Positions 42,487 through 51,740 of a DNA stretch of 64,000 nt are shown piece after piece (positions within the stretch are counted from its first letter, which is position 1; each line of letters starts with the position of its first letter). This DNA comes from an uncultured Bacilli bacterium (lineage in GTDB: Bacteria; Bacillota_I; Bacilli_A; RF39; UBA660), in assembly GCA_944358445.1 (NCBI GenBank), contig CALVRC010000003.1:1-64000 (forward strand). The letters run 5' to 3'. The notes under the pieces are model-generated. The model had not been told where the DNA came from and made no database searches. It worked only from the letters and a program-made list of their open reading frames with translations. Both the position numbers and the translations under genes were made by a program.

Positions 42487-44912
42487 TATTCAACTGATTT
42501 TAATGATTCGATCATATCAACTTTTCTTAATTTAAAGTAAGTTACTACTTGCATGATAAGAGCGAAAACTAAAGTTAAAACACTCGCATAGACAAAGCTT
42601 AAAACTTTGACCGTTTTTAAGAACATGATGTCATCGCATTCGATGAATCCAATAATTACTCGGTGAAGTGGTACTGATATTATTAGACCGATAATAATAC
42701 CAATAATAACGACAACTAATGTTTCTCTATAGATATATTCATTAGATTCTCTACCATTAAACCCTAAGACTTTTAAAGTGGCTATTTCTCTTTGTCTTTC
42801 ACTAATATTGATAGAAGTTAAATTATATAAGACTGTTAGAGCTAATAGAGATGATACAACGACAATTAATATGACAATGTTGTTTAAACCTTTAATTTCA
42901 TTATTGGCGCTTTCTTTCAAATCATCTGAAAAATTGACAGTCATGACACTACCTGTATTTAAAATATCTTTAGCTTTAGTGCCTTTTTTATTTTGGGATG
43001 CGACCATATTATAAGTTATATCTTCATTAAATATTTTATTATATAAGTCTTTAGAAATATATATATAATTATTTATATAGTTTTCGGTGATGCCAGTTAT
43101 TTTAATTTTTCTTTCTTCAGCATCTTCATTTTGAATAGTTATGTTGTCCCCTACTTCGAGATTTAGTTTATCGGCTATTTTAGGGGTAATGATAACACCA
43201 TCATTATTTAAAGTTAAATGATCACCTGTTTTATTATCTAGTAAGTTAAAATAGTCTTCAAAAGTTTCTCCATTATTTTCAGGGATAACGACATATACTG
43301 ATAATGATTCATCATCACCATATTTTAAGTCATATGAATACTGATTAAATAATAATGGATTTTTAATTTTATCATTAATATCTGTCAGGTCTTGAGATGT
43401 TTGGACATTATTATTTAAAACTATCATATTATCATATGTGAATAGTTCTCCATATTGTTTATCACCAACTCCGTTGATACTATCTTTAAGAGCAAAACCG
43501 ATGAAGATTAAGAAAGTACAGCCAGCTGAACCGATTAGAGTCATAAAGACTCTTTTTTTATAACGGAAGATATTTCTCGTGGTGATTTTTGAAGAAAATG
43601 ATAGTTTAGACCAGAAGAATTTTATTTTTTCTAAAAATATAGTTTTACCACTTTTAGGACTTTCTGGTCTTAATAAGTTAGCTGGTTTTTCTTTTAAAGA
43701 TTTACGGCAATTCCAAACAGTAACAATAGTCATAAGAGTAATAGCGACAAGTAAACAGCCGGTAAATAAATTTATATCAAAATAATATTCTAAATCTGGG
43801 ATGTGGAACTGGAAGATATTATAGACAAGCGGTGGGATAAATATAGTTCCTATTAAATAGCCGATAATTGCTCCAATAATTGTTCCTGATAAAACATATC
43901 CTAAATAGTTTAAGGTGATTCTGGTGTTGGATATTCCCAATGATGAAAATGTACCCATTTCAGTTCGCTCTTCGGTAATCATTCTAGTCATAGTGTTTGA
44001 GGTCATAAGGAAAACAATTGAAACAAATATTAATGGGATTATAGTAGCGATGGTTGTTACTTGGAAGTACTGATTTTCTAATGTGTTATAGCCGGTTACT
44101 TCCGCATTTCTGCCGGTGATATACCAGCTTGAATCTAAGTCCGTCATTTCTGCATTTGTATTTCCTGTTAGCATGGCTGATTTAATTAAAGCATCTTTTA
44201 CTTCGGTTAATCTAGCTTCTTCTCTTTCACTTTGAATGCTTTCTACTTCGTTTGTTAATTCATCTAAGAAATCATCATAGGCTTTAGAATATGGGATGTC
44301 ATCTTCTGTTTTTTTACCGGTTATATATATTTCGGTATAGGTATCTAAATTAAATGCGGTTTTAGGAACATAAATATATGAGTGGAGTTTTCCGTTTCCG
44401 ATATTGGTATATCCATAATTAGTGCCGGTATATAATGGTGAAATGATTGTTCCGACAACTTTAAATTCCTTGGTTTTAAGGGCGCTTTCATCTGAGGTTA
44501 TTTTGATGGTGTCACCAACTTTATAAAATGCACTATCAGCTAAACATTCATTATCGTTTTTAGGTTTTCTACCACTGATTAATTCATATTGATTTATGTT
44601 TTCGGTTATGGCGTGAACTTTGATGGCTTCTTCGCCATTTAAGACATAAGCTGAATAAGATGGAATGGCATCTGAAACAGTATCTAGTTTTTTTAAAGCA
44701 TTTACATCTTCATCAGTAAGTCCTAGAGTACTTCTTACTGTTAAATCCATTAAATTGGTGTTTTCGTAGTAATCGTTTTGGATTCTTTTGATGCTTGGAA
44801 CTGAGCTTTGGATTCCAGCATAAAAACCAATACCAATTAAAACGATTATTAATAAGGAAAAGTATCTTCCAAATGAATGTTTTAATTTTCTAATGGTATT
44901 TTTTAATAGCAT
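42486..44912 (-). CDS. FtsX/MacB-type ABC permease
   Basis: About 808 aa from ATG 44912 (GTGGTGATAAT upstream). N-terminal membrane helix, large extracellular domain, three helices (about 290-410), a second membrane/extracellular unit and three final helices: a duplicated FtsX architecture. AERQRE-like loops (ISERQREIATLKVLGF; TEERTEMGTFSSLGI) contact the ATPase. Members export peptides or lipids, or resist antimicrobial peptides. Its ATPase partner lies directly upstream. Confidence 0.88.
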   Translation of the reverse strand: MLLKNTIRKLKHSFGRYFSLLIIVLIGIGFYAGIQSSVPSIKRIQNDYYENTNLMDLTVRSTLGLTDEDVNALKKLDTVSDAIPSYSAYVLNGEEAIKVHAITENINQYELISGRKPKNDNECLADSAFYKVGDTIKITSDESALKTKEFKVVGTIISPLYTGTNYGYTNIGNGKLHSYIYVPKTAFNLDTYTEIYITGKKTEDDIPYSKAYDDFLDELTNEVESIQSEREEARLTEVKDALIKSAMLTGNTNAEMTDLDSSWYITGRNAEVTGYNTLENQYFQVTTIATIIPLIFVSIVFLMTSNTMTRMITEERTEMGTFSSLGISNTRITLNYLGYVLSGTIIGAIIGYLIGTIFIPPLVYNIFQFHIPDLEYYFDINLFTGCLLVAITLMTIVTVWNCRKSLKEKPANLLRPESPKSGKTIFLEKIKFFWSKLSFSSKITTRNIFRYKKRVFMTLIGSAGCTFLIFIGFALKDSINGVGDKQYGELFTYDNMIVLNNNVQTSQDLTDINDKIKNPLLFNQYSYDLKYGDDESLSVYVVIPENNGETFEDYFNLLDNKTGDHLTLNNDGVIITPKIADKLNLEVGDNITIQNEDAEERKIKITGITENYINNYIYISKDLYNKIFNEDITYNMVASQNKKGTKAKDILNTGSVMTVNFSDDLKESANNEIKGLNNIVILIVVVSSLLALTVLYNLTSINISERQREIATLKVLGFNGRESNEYIYRETLVVVIIGIIIGLIISVPLHRVIIGFIECDDIMFLKTVKVLSFVYASVLTLVFALIMQVVTYFKLRKVDMIESLKSVE

Positions 44913-44916
44913 ATTA

Positions 44917-45615
44917 TCACCACACAATCTCTTTTGGATCTTTTGGATTTTCATTTATTTTTACATTGGTGACAGTACCATTTTTAACGGTTATTACTTT
45001 ATGAGCTACTTCGGCAACCAACGAATTATGAGTGATTACAATAGTTGTGATATGGTATTTATCACAAACTGTTTTTAAAAGTTCTAAAATCTTACTTCCT
45101 GTATCACTATCTAAGGCTCCGGTTGGTTCATCACATAGTAAGATTTTAGGGTTTTTAGCTATAGCTCTAGCGATAGCGACACGCTGTTGCTCACCACCTG
45201 ATAATTGTGATGGGAAGTTATTTAATCTATGTCCTAGACCAACTTGCTTTAATATTTCTTTTGGCTTAAAAGCTTTTTTAGATAATTGACAAGCTAGTTC
45301 AACGTTTTCTAAGGTAGTTAGGTTTTGAATTAAATTATAAAATTGAAAGACAAATCCAATATCATATCTTCTATATAGTAATAAATCTTTGGCTTTAAAT
45401 TTAGCAATGTTTTTACCATCAACTAAAATATTTCCTGATGTTGGGTTATCCATACCACCTAACATATTTAAAATGGTTGTTTTTCCAGCACCACTAGGAC
45501 CTAGTACAACAACAAATTCACCTTCTTCGATTTCAAATGAGCAATCATCAACTGCTTTAACTGGAGTATCCCCTTTATAAATTTTTCCGACTTTATCAAA
45601 TTTTATATATGCCAT
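44917..45615 (-). CDS. MacB/LolD-type ABC ATPase
   Basis: A 232-aa protein with Walker A GPSGAGKTT, signature LSGGEQQRVAIARAIAKNP and Walker B LLCDEPTGALD. This is the MacB-type ATPase pattern paired with FtsX permeases. Its stop lies 4 bases before the permease start. Transport substrate unknown. Confidence 0.92.
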   Translation of the reverse strand: MAYIKFDKVGKIYKGDTPVKAVDDCSFEIEEGEFVVVLGPSGAGKTTILNMLGGMDNPTSGNILVDGKNIAKFKAKDLLLYRRYDIGFVFQFYNLIQNLTTLENVELACQLSKKAFKPKEILKQVGLGHRLNNFPSQLSGGEQQRVAIARAIAKNPKILLCDEPTGALDSDTGSKILELLKTVCDKYHITTIVITHNSLVAEVAHKVITVKNGTVTNVKINENPKDPKEIVW

Positions 45616-45696
45616 AATATCCCTCCATTATCTATAATTATTATAACTAAGTTTGGGCTTTTTTACAAATAAAAAAGCTATTTTTTGATTTATAGC

Positions 45697-46353
45697 TTAT
45701 TTTAATTCTAATCCGTATATACATTTATCATATAAAAATTTAGTGATTTTATCTTTATTTCCAGTATTATAGTATTCTGTTAGTAGTGTATTAAACTCTC
45801 CAATATATTCTTCTTTTACCGTTATAATACCACAACCATTTTGAATAAGAATTTTATTAGCGACAATCATGCTTGTTCTTTTATTTCCATCCCAAAATAC
45901 TTGGCTTCTCATTAAATAAAGCATAAGGTTTATACTTTTAAGTGTAGTGCTTTTTTCTTTTAAAATGTTTTCTATATTATTAATAATATCTTTTTCATTT
46001 GGAATTTCTGGTATATAATCCACACCATTTATACCAGCTTTACCATTTCTAAGTACTCCCCACTCTAATGATTCATTCCTAGATACAAAGGAATTTACTT
46101 TACATATAAAATCTAAGTTAACTTCAGCATCTATATTTGTAAGAGTATAATTCCAAGCATCACGTAAATTTAATATACAATTAATTTCATCTAGTTTTAA
46201 AGTTGGAACATTTACACCCTCTAAAATTGTTTTGGTATCTGGATATGTAGTATTAATACCTTCTAACCTTGCACTATTATAAATATTTAAAGCTAAAGTA
46301 TTTTTTGCAAGAAAAAGATTTTGCTCTTTAGTTAAATGAAATTTATCTTGCAT
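45697..46353 (-). CDS. Fic-fold protein lacking the catalytic His
   Basis: About 218 aa from ATG 46353 (GAGGTG upstream; GTG 46362 in frame). The Fic loop reads SQVFWDGNKRTS: the usual HxFxDGNxR His is Gln, while the phosphate-binding DGNKR is kept. The inhibitory helix motif (S/T)xxxEG is present as SARLEG (27-32). The protein may be inactive for AMP transfer, use another chemistry, or be a pseudoenzyme. No separate antitoxin gene is adjacent. Confidence 0.85.
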   Translation of the reverse strand: MQDKFHLTKEQNLFLAKNTLALNIYNSARLEGINTTYPDTKTILEGVNVPTLKLDEINCILNLRDAWNYTLTNIDAEVNLDFICKVNSFVSRNESLEWGVLRNGKAGINGVDYIPEIPNEKDIINNIENILKEKSTTLKSINLMLYLMRSQVFWDGNKRTSMIVANKILIQNGCGIITVKEEYIGEFNTLLTEYYNTGNKDKITKFLYDKCIYGLELK

Positions 46354-46404
46354 ATAAAACACCTCACTTAAATATTATTCTTTTTAATTATATCATACTT
46401 GTTT

Positions 46405-47154
46405 TTAAATTTCTATTCCGATTGGACAGTGGTCACTACCTAAGATATCACGGTAAATTTTCACATCTTTTACATTATTTATAAATCTATTTGAAACTAA
46501 GAAATAGTCAATACGCCATCCAATGTTTCTATCACGAACTCCCGGCATATAGCTCCACCAAGTATAAGCACCGGTTAAATCAGGGTTAAAATGTCTAAAG
46601 GTATCAGTGAAACCACTATTTAAAAGTTCAGTGAATTTATCTCTTTCTTCATAAGTAAAGCCAGCATTCCCAATATTCGCTTTAGCATTACAAATATCTA
46701 TTTCTTCATGGGCGACATTAAAATCACCACATATTATTACAGGTTTCTTTTCATCTAATTTATTTAAATATTTTCTAAAGACATCTTCAAAATGCATTCT
46801 TGAATCCATTCTGGATAAATCTCGTTTGACATTTGGAACATAGACATTTACTAAATAAAAATTTTCAAATTCTAAAGTAATAGTTCTACCCTCTTCATCG
46901 TATTCTTCTTCGATGTTTCCATAGGTTACATTCAAAGGTTTTACTTTAGAATAAATTAAAGTTCCCGAGTAGCCTTTGCGAACAGCTGGGAATAGATACA
47001 TGTTATAACCTTCTGGTCTAAAATCAAATTGATCTTCCATAGCTTTAGATTCTTGAATACAAAATATATCGGCATTTACTTCATTAAAGAAATCTATAAA
47101 TCCTTTTTTTATACAAGCACGAATGCCTGCGACATTCCATGAAACTAATTTCAT
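46405..47154 (-). CDS. exoA: Exodeoxyribonuclease III / AP endonuclease
   Basis: A 249-aa protein of the EEP superfamily: MKLVSWNVAGIRACIKKGF, DIFCIQESK (catalytic Glu), VNVYVPN, ICGDFNVAHEEID, GWRIDYFLVS and DILGSDHCPIGI. Base-excision repair of abasic sites. AGGTGATTAATT precedes the ATG. Single gene. Confidence 0.95.
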   Translation of the reverse strand: MKLVSWNVAGIRACIKKGFIDFFNEVNADIFCIQESKAMEDQFDFRPEGYNMYLFPAVRKGYSGTLIYSKVKPLNVTYGNIEEEYDEEGRTITLEFENFYLVNVYVPNVKRDLSRMDSRMHFEDVFRKYLNKLDEKKPVIICGDFNVAHEEIDICNAKANIGNAGFTYEERDKFTELLNSGFTDTFRHFNPDLTGAYTWWSYMPGVRDRNIGWRIDYFLVSNRFINNVKDVKIYRDILGSDHCPIGIEI

Positions 47155-47175
47155 AATTAATCACCTATATTATTA

Positions 47176-47203
47176 TACCAAAAAAAGCGATTTCTCGCTT
47201 TTA
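47176..47203 (-). terminator. Terminator of the DUF362 gene
   Basis: Minus-strand AAAAGCGA/TCGCTTTT stem followed by T-run at the end of the DUF362 gene. Confidence 0.8.
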
Positions 47204-48076
47204 AAATTCGATTAATTCGTACTCTCTTTCACCAAAGCCTAGTTCGCTTGCTGCTTCAACAGTATGAACACCATGTCTTGATTCGATTCTTTCGATTAAT
47301 TTATCTCTACCTGGGTCTTTTGAATTATAAACTAAATCTAGACAAGCTTGGTCAACGGCAATTGGATCAGTACTAGCTAAAACTCCAATATCCTCCATAC
47401 AAGGTGCAGAAGCATTGCCATCGCAATCACAATCTACTGAGATGTTTTTCATAACATTTATATATACAATATTATCTTTGAAATGATTTACAACGCTTTC
47501 AGCTGCATCAGCCATTGCTTCTAGGAATCTATCTTGCTCTGGAAGGTTATCCCAAAGTTTTGTTTGATCGTTAGTAGCGCCTGCTGTATGAATTAATGTT
47601 TTACCGGCAGAAGATGCACAACCAATTGAAAGTTGTTTTAAAGCTCCACCATAGCCACCCATCGCATGACCTTTAAAGTGAGATAGAACTAACATTGAAT
47701 CATAGTTGGCTAAATCTTTACCAACATAATTTTTCTTTAAAATTTTTCCATTTGGAACATCTAATTCTAAATCTGGTCCTTCTTCATCTAATAAATCAAA
47801 TTTGAAATATTTATCCCATTCGTGTTCTTTAATTAACTCTTTATGTTTTTCGGTAGAGTTTCTAGCTCCTTCATAAGCTGTGTTACATTCAACTACTGTA
47901 CCATTTACATGATCTACTAATGGTTTTACAAATTCTGGTCTTAAATAGTTTTGATTACCTTTTTCACCAGAATGTAATTTAACGGCAACATTTCCTTCTA
48001 ATTTAACACCTAACTTTTCATAGATTTTAACTAAAGATTCTGGTGTTATTTCTTTTGTAAAATAAACTTTTGACAT
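47201..48076 (-). CDS. DUF362 domain protein
   Basis: A 291-aa soluble protein. DUF362 features: VAVKLHSGEKGNQNYLRPEF, SHFKGHAMGGYGGALKQLSI and DCDCDGNASAPCMEDIG, a Cys cluster that may bind metal or an Fe-S centre. The usual 2x[4Fe-4S] ferredoxin domain of longer relatives is absent. Good GGAGG site. Biochemical role unknown. Confidence 0.85.
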   Translation of the reverse strand: MSKVYFTKEITPESLVKIYEKLGVKLEGNVAVKLHSGEKGNQNYLRPEFVKPLVDHVNGTVVECNTAYEGARNSTEKHKELIKEHEWDKYFKFDLLDEEGPDLELDVPNGKILKKNYVGKDLANYDSMLVLSHFKGHAMGGYGGALKQLSIGCASSAGKTLIHTAGATNDQTKLWDNLPEQDRFLEAMADAAESVVNHFKDNIVYINVMKNISVDCDCDGNASAPCMEDIGVLASTDPIAVDQACLDLVYNSKDPGRDKLIERIESRHGVHTVEAASELGFGEREYELIEF

Positions 48077-48268
48077 TGTGTCAACCTCCTTTACAATATA
48101 ATTATATTATTTTTTTTTGAAAAATGCAACTGGGGATTTTTTGGGTAATTTATGTTTTTTAATAAATTATGAAGGTTTGTATAAATGAATAAATGATGAT
48201 ATCATTAAGTAGTGGTGATTTATCACAGATTTTTATAAAAACGATAAAATAAATTAGGGAGTGATTAA

Positions 48269-49639
48269 ATGTTTAAATATGAAACAAATTCAAGATTAAT
48301 TAAACCTGGTCAAACTTTTGTAGCTATTAAAGGTTATACAGTAGATGGCCATGATTATATAGAAGATGCGATTAAAAATGGAGCTGTGGCAGTTATTGCC
48401 CAAAAGGAAGTTAAATGTGATGTTCCGGTTACAGTTGTAGAAAATTCAGCTGAATATTATCAGAAATTACTTGTAAAAGAATACAAAGATGAATTTAAAG
48501 ATTTAAAATTAATTGGAATTACGGGTACAAATGGTAAAACTACATCAGCTTATTTAACTTATCAAATGCTTTTGGATTTAGGCAAGAAAGCGGCTTATAT
48601 TGGTACAATTGGATTTATGTGCGGTGATTACTTTAAAGAATTACCAAATACTTCTCCAGAAATTTTAACAACATATAAATTACTTGAAAAAGCTAAGGAA
48701 ATGAAATCTGAATATGTTGTTATGGAAGTTAGTAATTTTGCTTTAGATCAAAAAAGAATTGAGGGCTTAGAGTTTGTAGCTGGAGCTTTTACTAATTTAA
48801 CTGAAGACCATTTAGATTATCATAAAACGATGGAAAATTATTTAAAAGCAAAACTTTTAATTACTGATTATATAAAGAAAGATGGAGTTTTACTTGTAAA
48901 TAAAGATGATGAAGCAAGTAAAAAATTTATTGAAAGATTTAAAAATACTAAGACATTTGGTTATGGTAATGCGGATTATGATATTTTAAGTGACGATATT
49001 TATCCAGACCATACAGATATTATTTTTAAGGTTAATGAAAAAGAATATAAGGTAACAACTAATTTAACTAGTAAGTTTAATGTTTATAATTATTTTACAA
49101 TGTTTAGTATTTTGCATGAACTAGGGTTTAAAATAAATGAGTTAATAGAAAAAACTAAAGATTTAAAAGCGCCTAAAGGTAGATGTGAAACTTATAAGGT
49201 AAAAGACGGTTTTGCGGTTGTTGATTATGCGCATACACCTGATGCGGTATTAAAGACAGTTACAGCTTATAAAGAGCTTGCCAAAGCCAGAGTTATTACT
49301 CTAGTTGGTTGTGGTGGAGATAGAGATCCAATGAAGAGACCTATTATGGGAGAGATTGCTTCTAATTATAGTGATTATGTGATCTTTACTAATGATAATC
49401 CTAGAACTGAAGATCCAGAAAATATTATGAAAGATATTTTAAAGGGTGTTAAAAAAGATAATTATGAAGTTTGTCTAGATAGACGTGAGGCTATTAAAAA
49501 AGCTTTAGATATGATTCAAAAAGATGATATTGTTTTGTTACTTGGTAAAGGACATGAAGATTATCAAATTTTAGGTCATACAAAAGTACATTTGGATGAT
49601 AGTGAAGAAATACTAAAATATATAGAAAAAAGCGAATAG
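48269..49639 (+). CDS. murE: UDP-MurNAc-tripeptide ligase MurE (meso-DAP type)
   Basis: A 456-aa Mur ligase: P-loop GITGTNGKTT (83-92), carbamylated-Lys region with YLKAK, VDYAHTPDAV, GCGGDRDPMKRPIMG. The amino-acid specificity motif is DNPRTEDP (376-383), where DNPR marks meso-diaminopimelate enzymes. It adds the third residue of the peptidoglycan stem. Single gene here, outside any mur cluster. Preceded by AGGGAG. Confidence 0.93.
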   Translation: MFKYETNSRLIKPGQTFVAIKGYTVDGHDYIEDAIKNGAVAVIAQKEVKCDVPVTVVENSAEYYQKLLVKEYKDEFKDLKLIGITGTNGKTTSAYLTYQMLLDLGKKAAYIGTIGFMCGDYFKELPNTSPEILTTYKLLEKAKEMKSEYVVMEVSNFALDQKRIEGLEFVAGAFTNLTEDHLDYHKTMENYLKAKLLITDYIKKDGVLLVNKDDEASKKFIERFKNTKTFGYGNADYDILSDDIYPDHTDIIFKVNEKEYKVTTNLTSKFNVYNYFTMFSILHELGFKINELIEKTKDLKAPKGRCETYKVKDGFAVVDYAHTPDAVLKTVTAYKELAKARVITLVGCGGDRDPMKRPIMGEIASNYSDYVIFTNDNPRTEDPENIMKDILKGVKKDNYEVCLDRREAIKKALDMIQKDDIVLLLGKGHEDYQILGHTKVHLDDSEEILKYIEKSE

Positions 49640-49657
49640 TTTAAAAATTCGCTTTTT
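49626..49657. terminator. Bidirectional terminator
   Basis: AAAAAGCGAAT/ATTCGCTTTTT stem between murE and the convergent DUF2752 gene. Confidence 0.8.
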
Positions 49658-50034
49658 ATATTGTGGTTGGTGCAAGAAAATCAAAGGCTGGAATATTTCT
49701 TAAAATACCATAAATTATAAAAATTATTATAACTACATACCACATTTTTTCTGGGATTTTTTTATATAATGATTTTTCTTTTCTTATTAAATAATCAATA
49801 TATATATATATATATATAAAATCCTATTGGAAGTGAGATAAAAAGTAAGGGATTATATCTAAATGCTCCATAAAAATCTAATTTTAATATTGAAAGTAGC
49901 ATTCTAGTGATACCACATCCTGGGCAATAAAATCCCGTTATTTTTTTAAAAGGACATGGTATATAAAAGTGAAAGTAACTAGAGATTAATAAATATAAAA
50001 TTAATAGGATAATTAAAATTATAAATTTTTTCAT
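49656..50034 (-). pseudogene. DUF2752 membrane protein, frameshifted at a TA repeat
   Basis: The first frame (50034-49795) gives 79 aa with the DUF2752 signature CPFKKITGFYCPGCGITRML and ends in IYIYIY at a TA repeat. Past the repeat another frame continues the family's C-terminus (EKMWYVVIIIFIIYGILRNI, PAFDF) to a stop at 49656. One more TA unit would restore a protein of about 125 aa. Either decay or a slippage-prone switch. Function unknown, membrane-embedded. Confidence 0.75.
49797..49818. repeat. TA dinucleotide microsatellite
   Basis: About ten TA units within the DUF2752 gene, at the point where its reading frame is lost. Confidence 0.9.
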
Positions 50035-50045
50035 AAGAAAAAAGC

Positions 50046-50408
50046 TTAATTGCTTTGTCCTTGCTTTGCGTAAGTAATTTCGTTTAAACCACTTTGAATT
50101 AGGGCAAAATTAATAATGCCAAATCCAATAATTTGTAAAATTAGGAATACTATAGAATTATCGTCAGCACGTAATCCATGTTTTTCTTTAGCTATCATTA
50201 AAAGCTTACCCATTTTGTATGCCCAATAAATGCCATAGATACCACATGTTATAATGGTAAGTAAGAAAGCAGCTCCACCTGAAGCTAACTCTTTATCTTC
50301 ACTAGCAGCTTCTACTTCATTGGTTATGCAGACAAACCAATAGATTCCATAAATTCCACATGTTATAATGGTTAAAATAATACTTACAGCAACTCCTCTT
50401 TCTCTCAT
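50046..50408 (-). CDS. DUF4234 membrane protein
   Basis: A 120-aa protein with three to four membrane helices. An exact 12-residue duplication TIITCGIYGIYW (13-24 and 51-62) is the DUF4234 hallmark. Often next to DUF2752 genes, as here (12-base gap). Function unknown. Confidence 0.85.
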   Translation of the reverse strand: MRERGVAVSIILTIITCGIYGIYWFVCITNEVEAASEDKELASGGAAFLLTIITCGIYGIYWAYKMGKLLMIAKEKHGLRADDNSIVFLILQIIGFGIINFALIQSGLNEITYAKQGQSN

Positions 50409-50451
50409 ACTCTCACCCCACTATTAATATAAAGGATAGATAACTACTCTG

Positions 50452-51057
50452 TCAATTTTTATTTAAGTATTTTTGAACTTTTGTTTTAATTCTACTGATT
50501 GCATTGTCAATAGATTTACTATCTTTATCTAATATTTCTGCTATTTCTTTATAAGTGAATCCACTTATTTTTAATTCAAAGACGGCGCTTTCTAAGTTTG
50601 TTAATTGTTTTTGAATGTTTTTTACAAGTTCTTTTGTGTTCTCATCATCAATTAATCTATTTTCGGGATTGCTATTGTTGTCTTCTAATAAGTTGTCTAT
50701 GCTTTGTTTATTACTTGCTAAATCTTCAACAGAATATGATTCATTTAGCGGTGAATGTTTGAAACGACTAGCTGATTTTAATAAACTATAGAGTCTACGT
50801 TCAATGCACGTTTTTGCATAAGTGAAAAAGGTAGCATCTTTATTTTCATCAAATGTATTTATAGCTGTACTAAATCCTATCATAGCTTCTTGAATTAAAT
50901 CATTTAAATCAAAACCGTTGTTTTGAAATAATCCATATGTCTTTTTAGCTAATCCAACTATTAATGGTCTATACTTTTTGAATAACATTTCTGTAGCATC
51001 TTCATTATCCGCAACTACTGATAAAATTTCATAATCGTTTATATCATCATAATTCAT
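50452..51057 (-). CDS. sigH: Sigma-70 family sigma factor, SigH-like
   Basis: A 201-aa protein with region 2 (LIQEAMIGFSTAINTFDENK, FFTYAKTCIERRLYSLLKSA) and region 4 (TYKEIAEILDKDSKSIDNAI). Size and position after rlmB match the mrnC-rlmB-yacP-sigH order of Bacillus. It may control transition-phase or competence genes. It overlaps rlmB by 4 bases. Confidence 0.85.
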   Translation of the reverse strand: MNYDDINDYEILSVVADNEDATEMLFKKYRPLIVGLAKKTYGLFQNNGFDLNDLIQEAMIGFSTAINTFDENKDATFFTYAKTCIERRLYSLLKSASRFKHSPLNESYSVEDLASNKQSIDNLLEDNNSNPENRLIDDENTKELVKNIQKQLTNLESAVFELKISGFTYKEIAEILDKDSKSIDNAISRIKTKVQKYLNKN

Positions 51058-51740
51058 CGATTTATCACCGCCTCATATATAACTAGGGCCGCAGCGACAG
51101 AAGCATTTAAACTATTAACTTTTCCTCTCATAGGGATTTTTGCTATAAAATCACAATTATCTTCTACTAATCTGCTTAATCCTTTACCTTCATTACCAAT
51201 GACTATTGCTATTTTTCCTTTATAGTCTAATTTTCTATAGTTAGTACCTTCCATATCAGTTCCGATAATCCAAAAATTATTATCTTTTAAAATTTTTATT
51301 GTGTTTACTAGATTAGTAACCATACATATATCAACGTTTTCTAATGTTCCAGCACTTGTTTTCATGACTGTTGCATTTACTTTAACAGTTCTATCTTTAG
51401 GTATAATAATACTATTTATTCCGGCCGCTTCACAGGTTCTGATAATAGCTCCAAAGTTATGTGGGTCTTCTAAATGATCTAATATAACAATTATTTCTCT
51501 AGATAATAATTTATCTAATGGGCAATAATTATAATCATCTATTTCTATGATAATTCCTTGATGGTTACCTTCTTCTATATTATCTAAACCTCTTTTATCT
51601 AGAAATTTACATGGTACTTTTTCATTTTTTAACTCTTTTAATATTTCTTCATCTTTGAAGTTTTCATAGATGTAAGCTTTTTTTATAGTTTTTGGTTTAT
51701 GTAAAATTTCTTTAACTACATTTTTTCCATATACTTTCAT
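51054..51740 (-). CDS. rlmB: 23S rRNA 2'-O-methyltransferase, RlmB type
   Basis: A 228-aa SpoU/TrmH-class (SPOUT) enzyme: N-terminal substrate-binding domain, then LDHLEDPHNFGAIIRTCEAA, IVIGNEGKGLSRLVEDNCDF and IPMRGKVNSLNASVAAALVI. Position between the Mini-III fusion and sigH supports RlmB (Gm2251-type). Confidence 0.9.
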   Translation of the reverse strand: MKVYGKNVVKEILHKPKTIKKAYIYENFKDEEILKELKNEKVPCKFLDKRGLDNIEEGNHQGIIIEIDDYNYCPLDKLLSREIIVILDHLEDPHNFGAIIRTCEAAGINSIIIPKDRTVKVNATVMKTSAGTLENVDICMVTNLVNTIKILKDNNFWIIGTDMEGTNYRKLDYKGKIAIVIGNEGKGLSRLVEDNCDFIAKIPMRGKVNSLNASVAAALVIYEAVINR

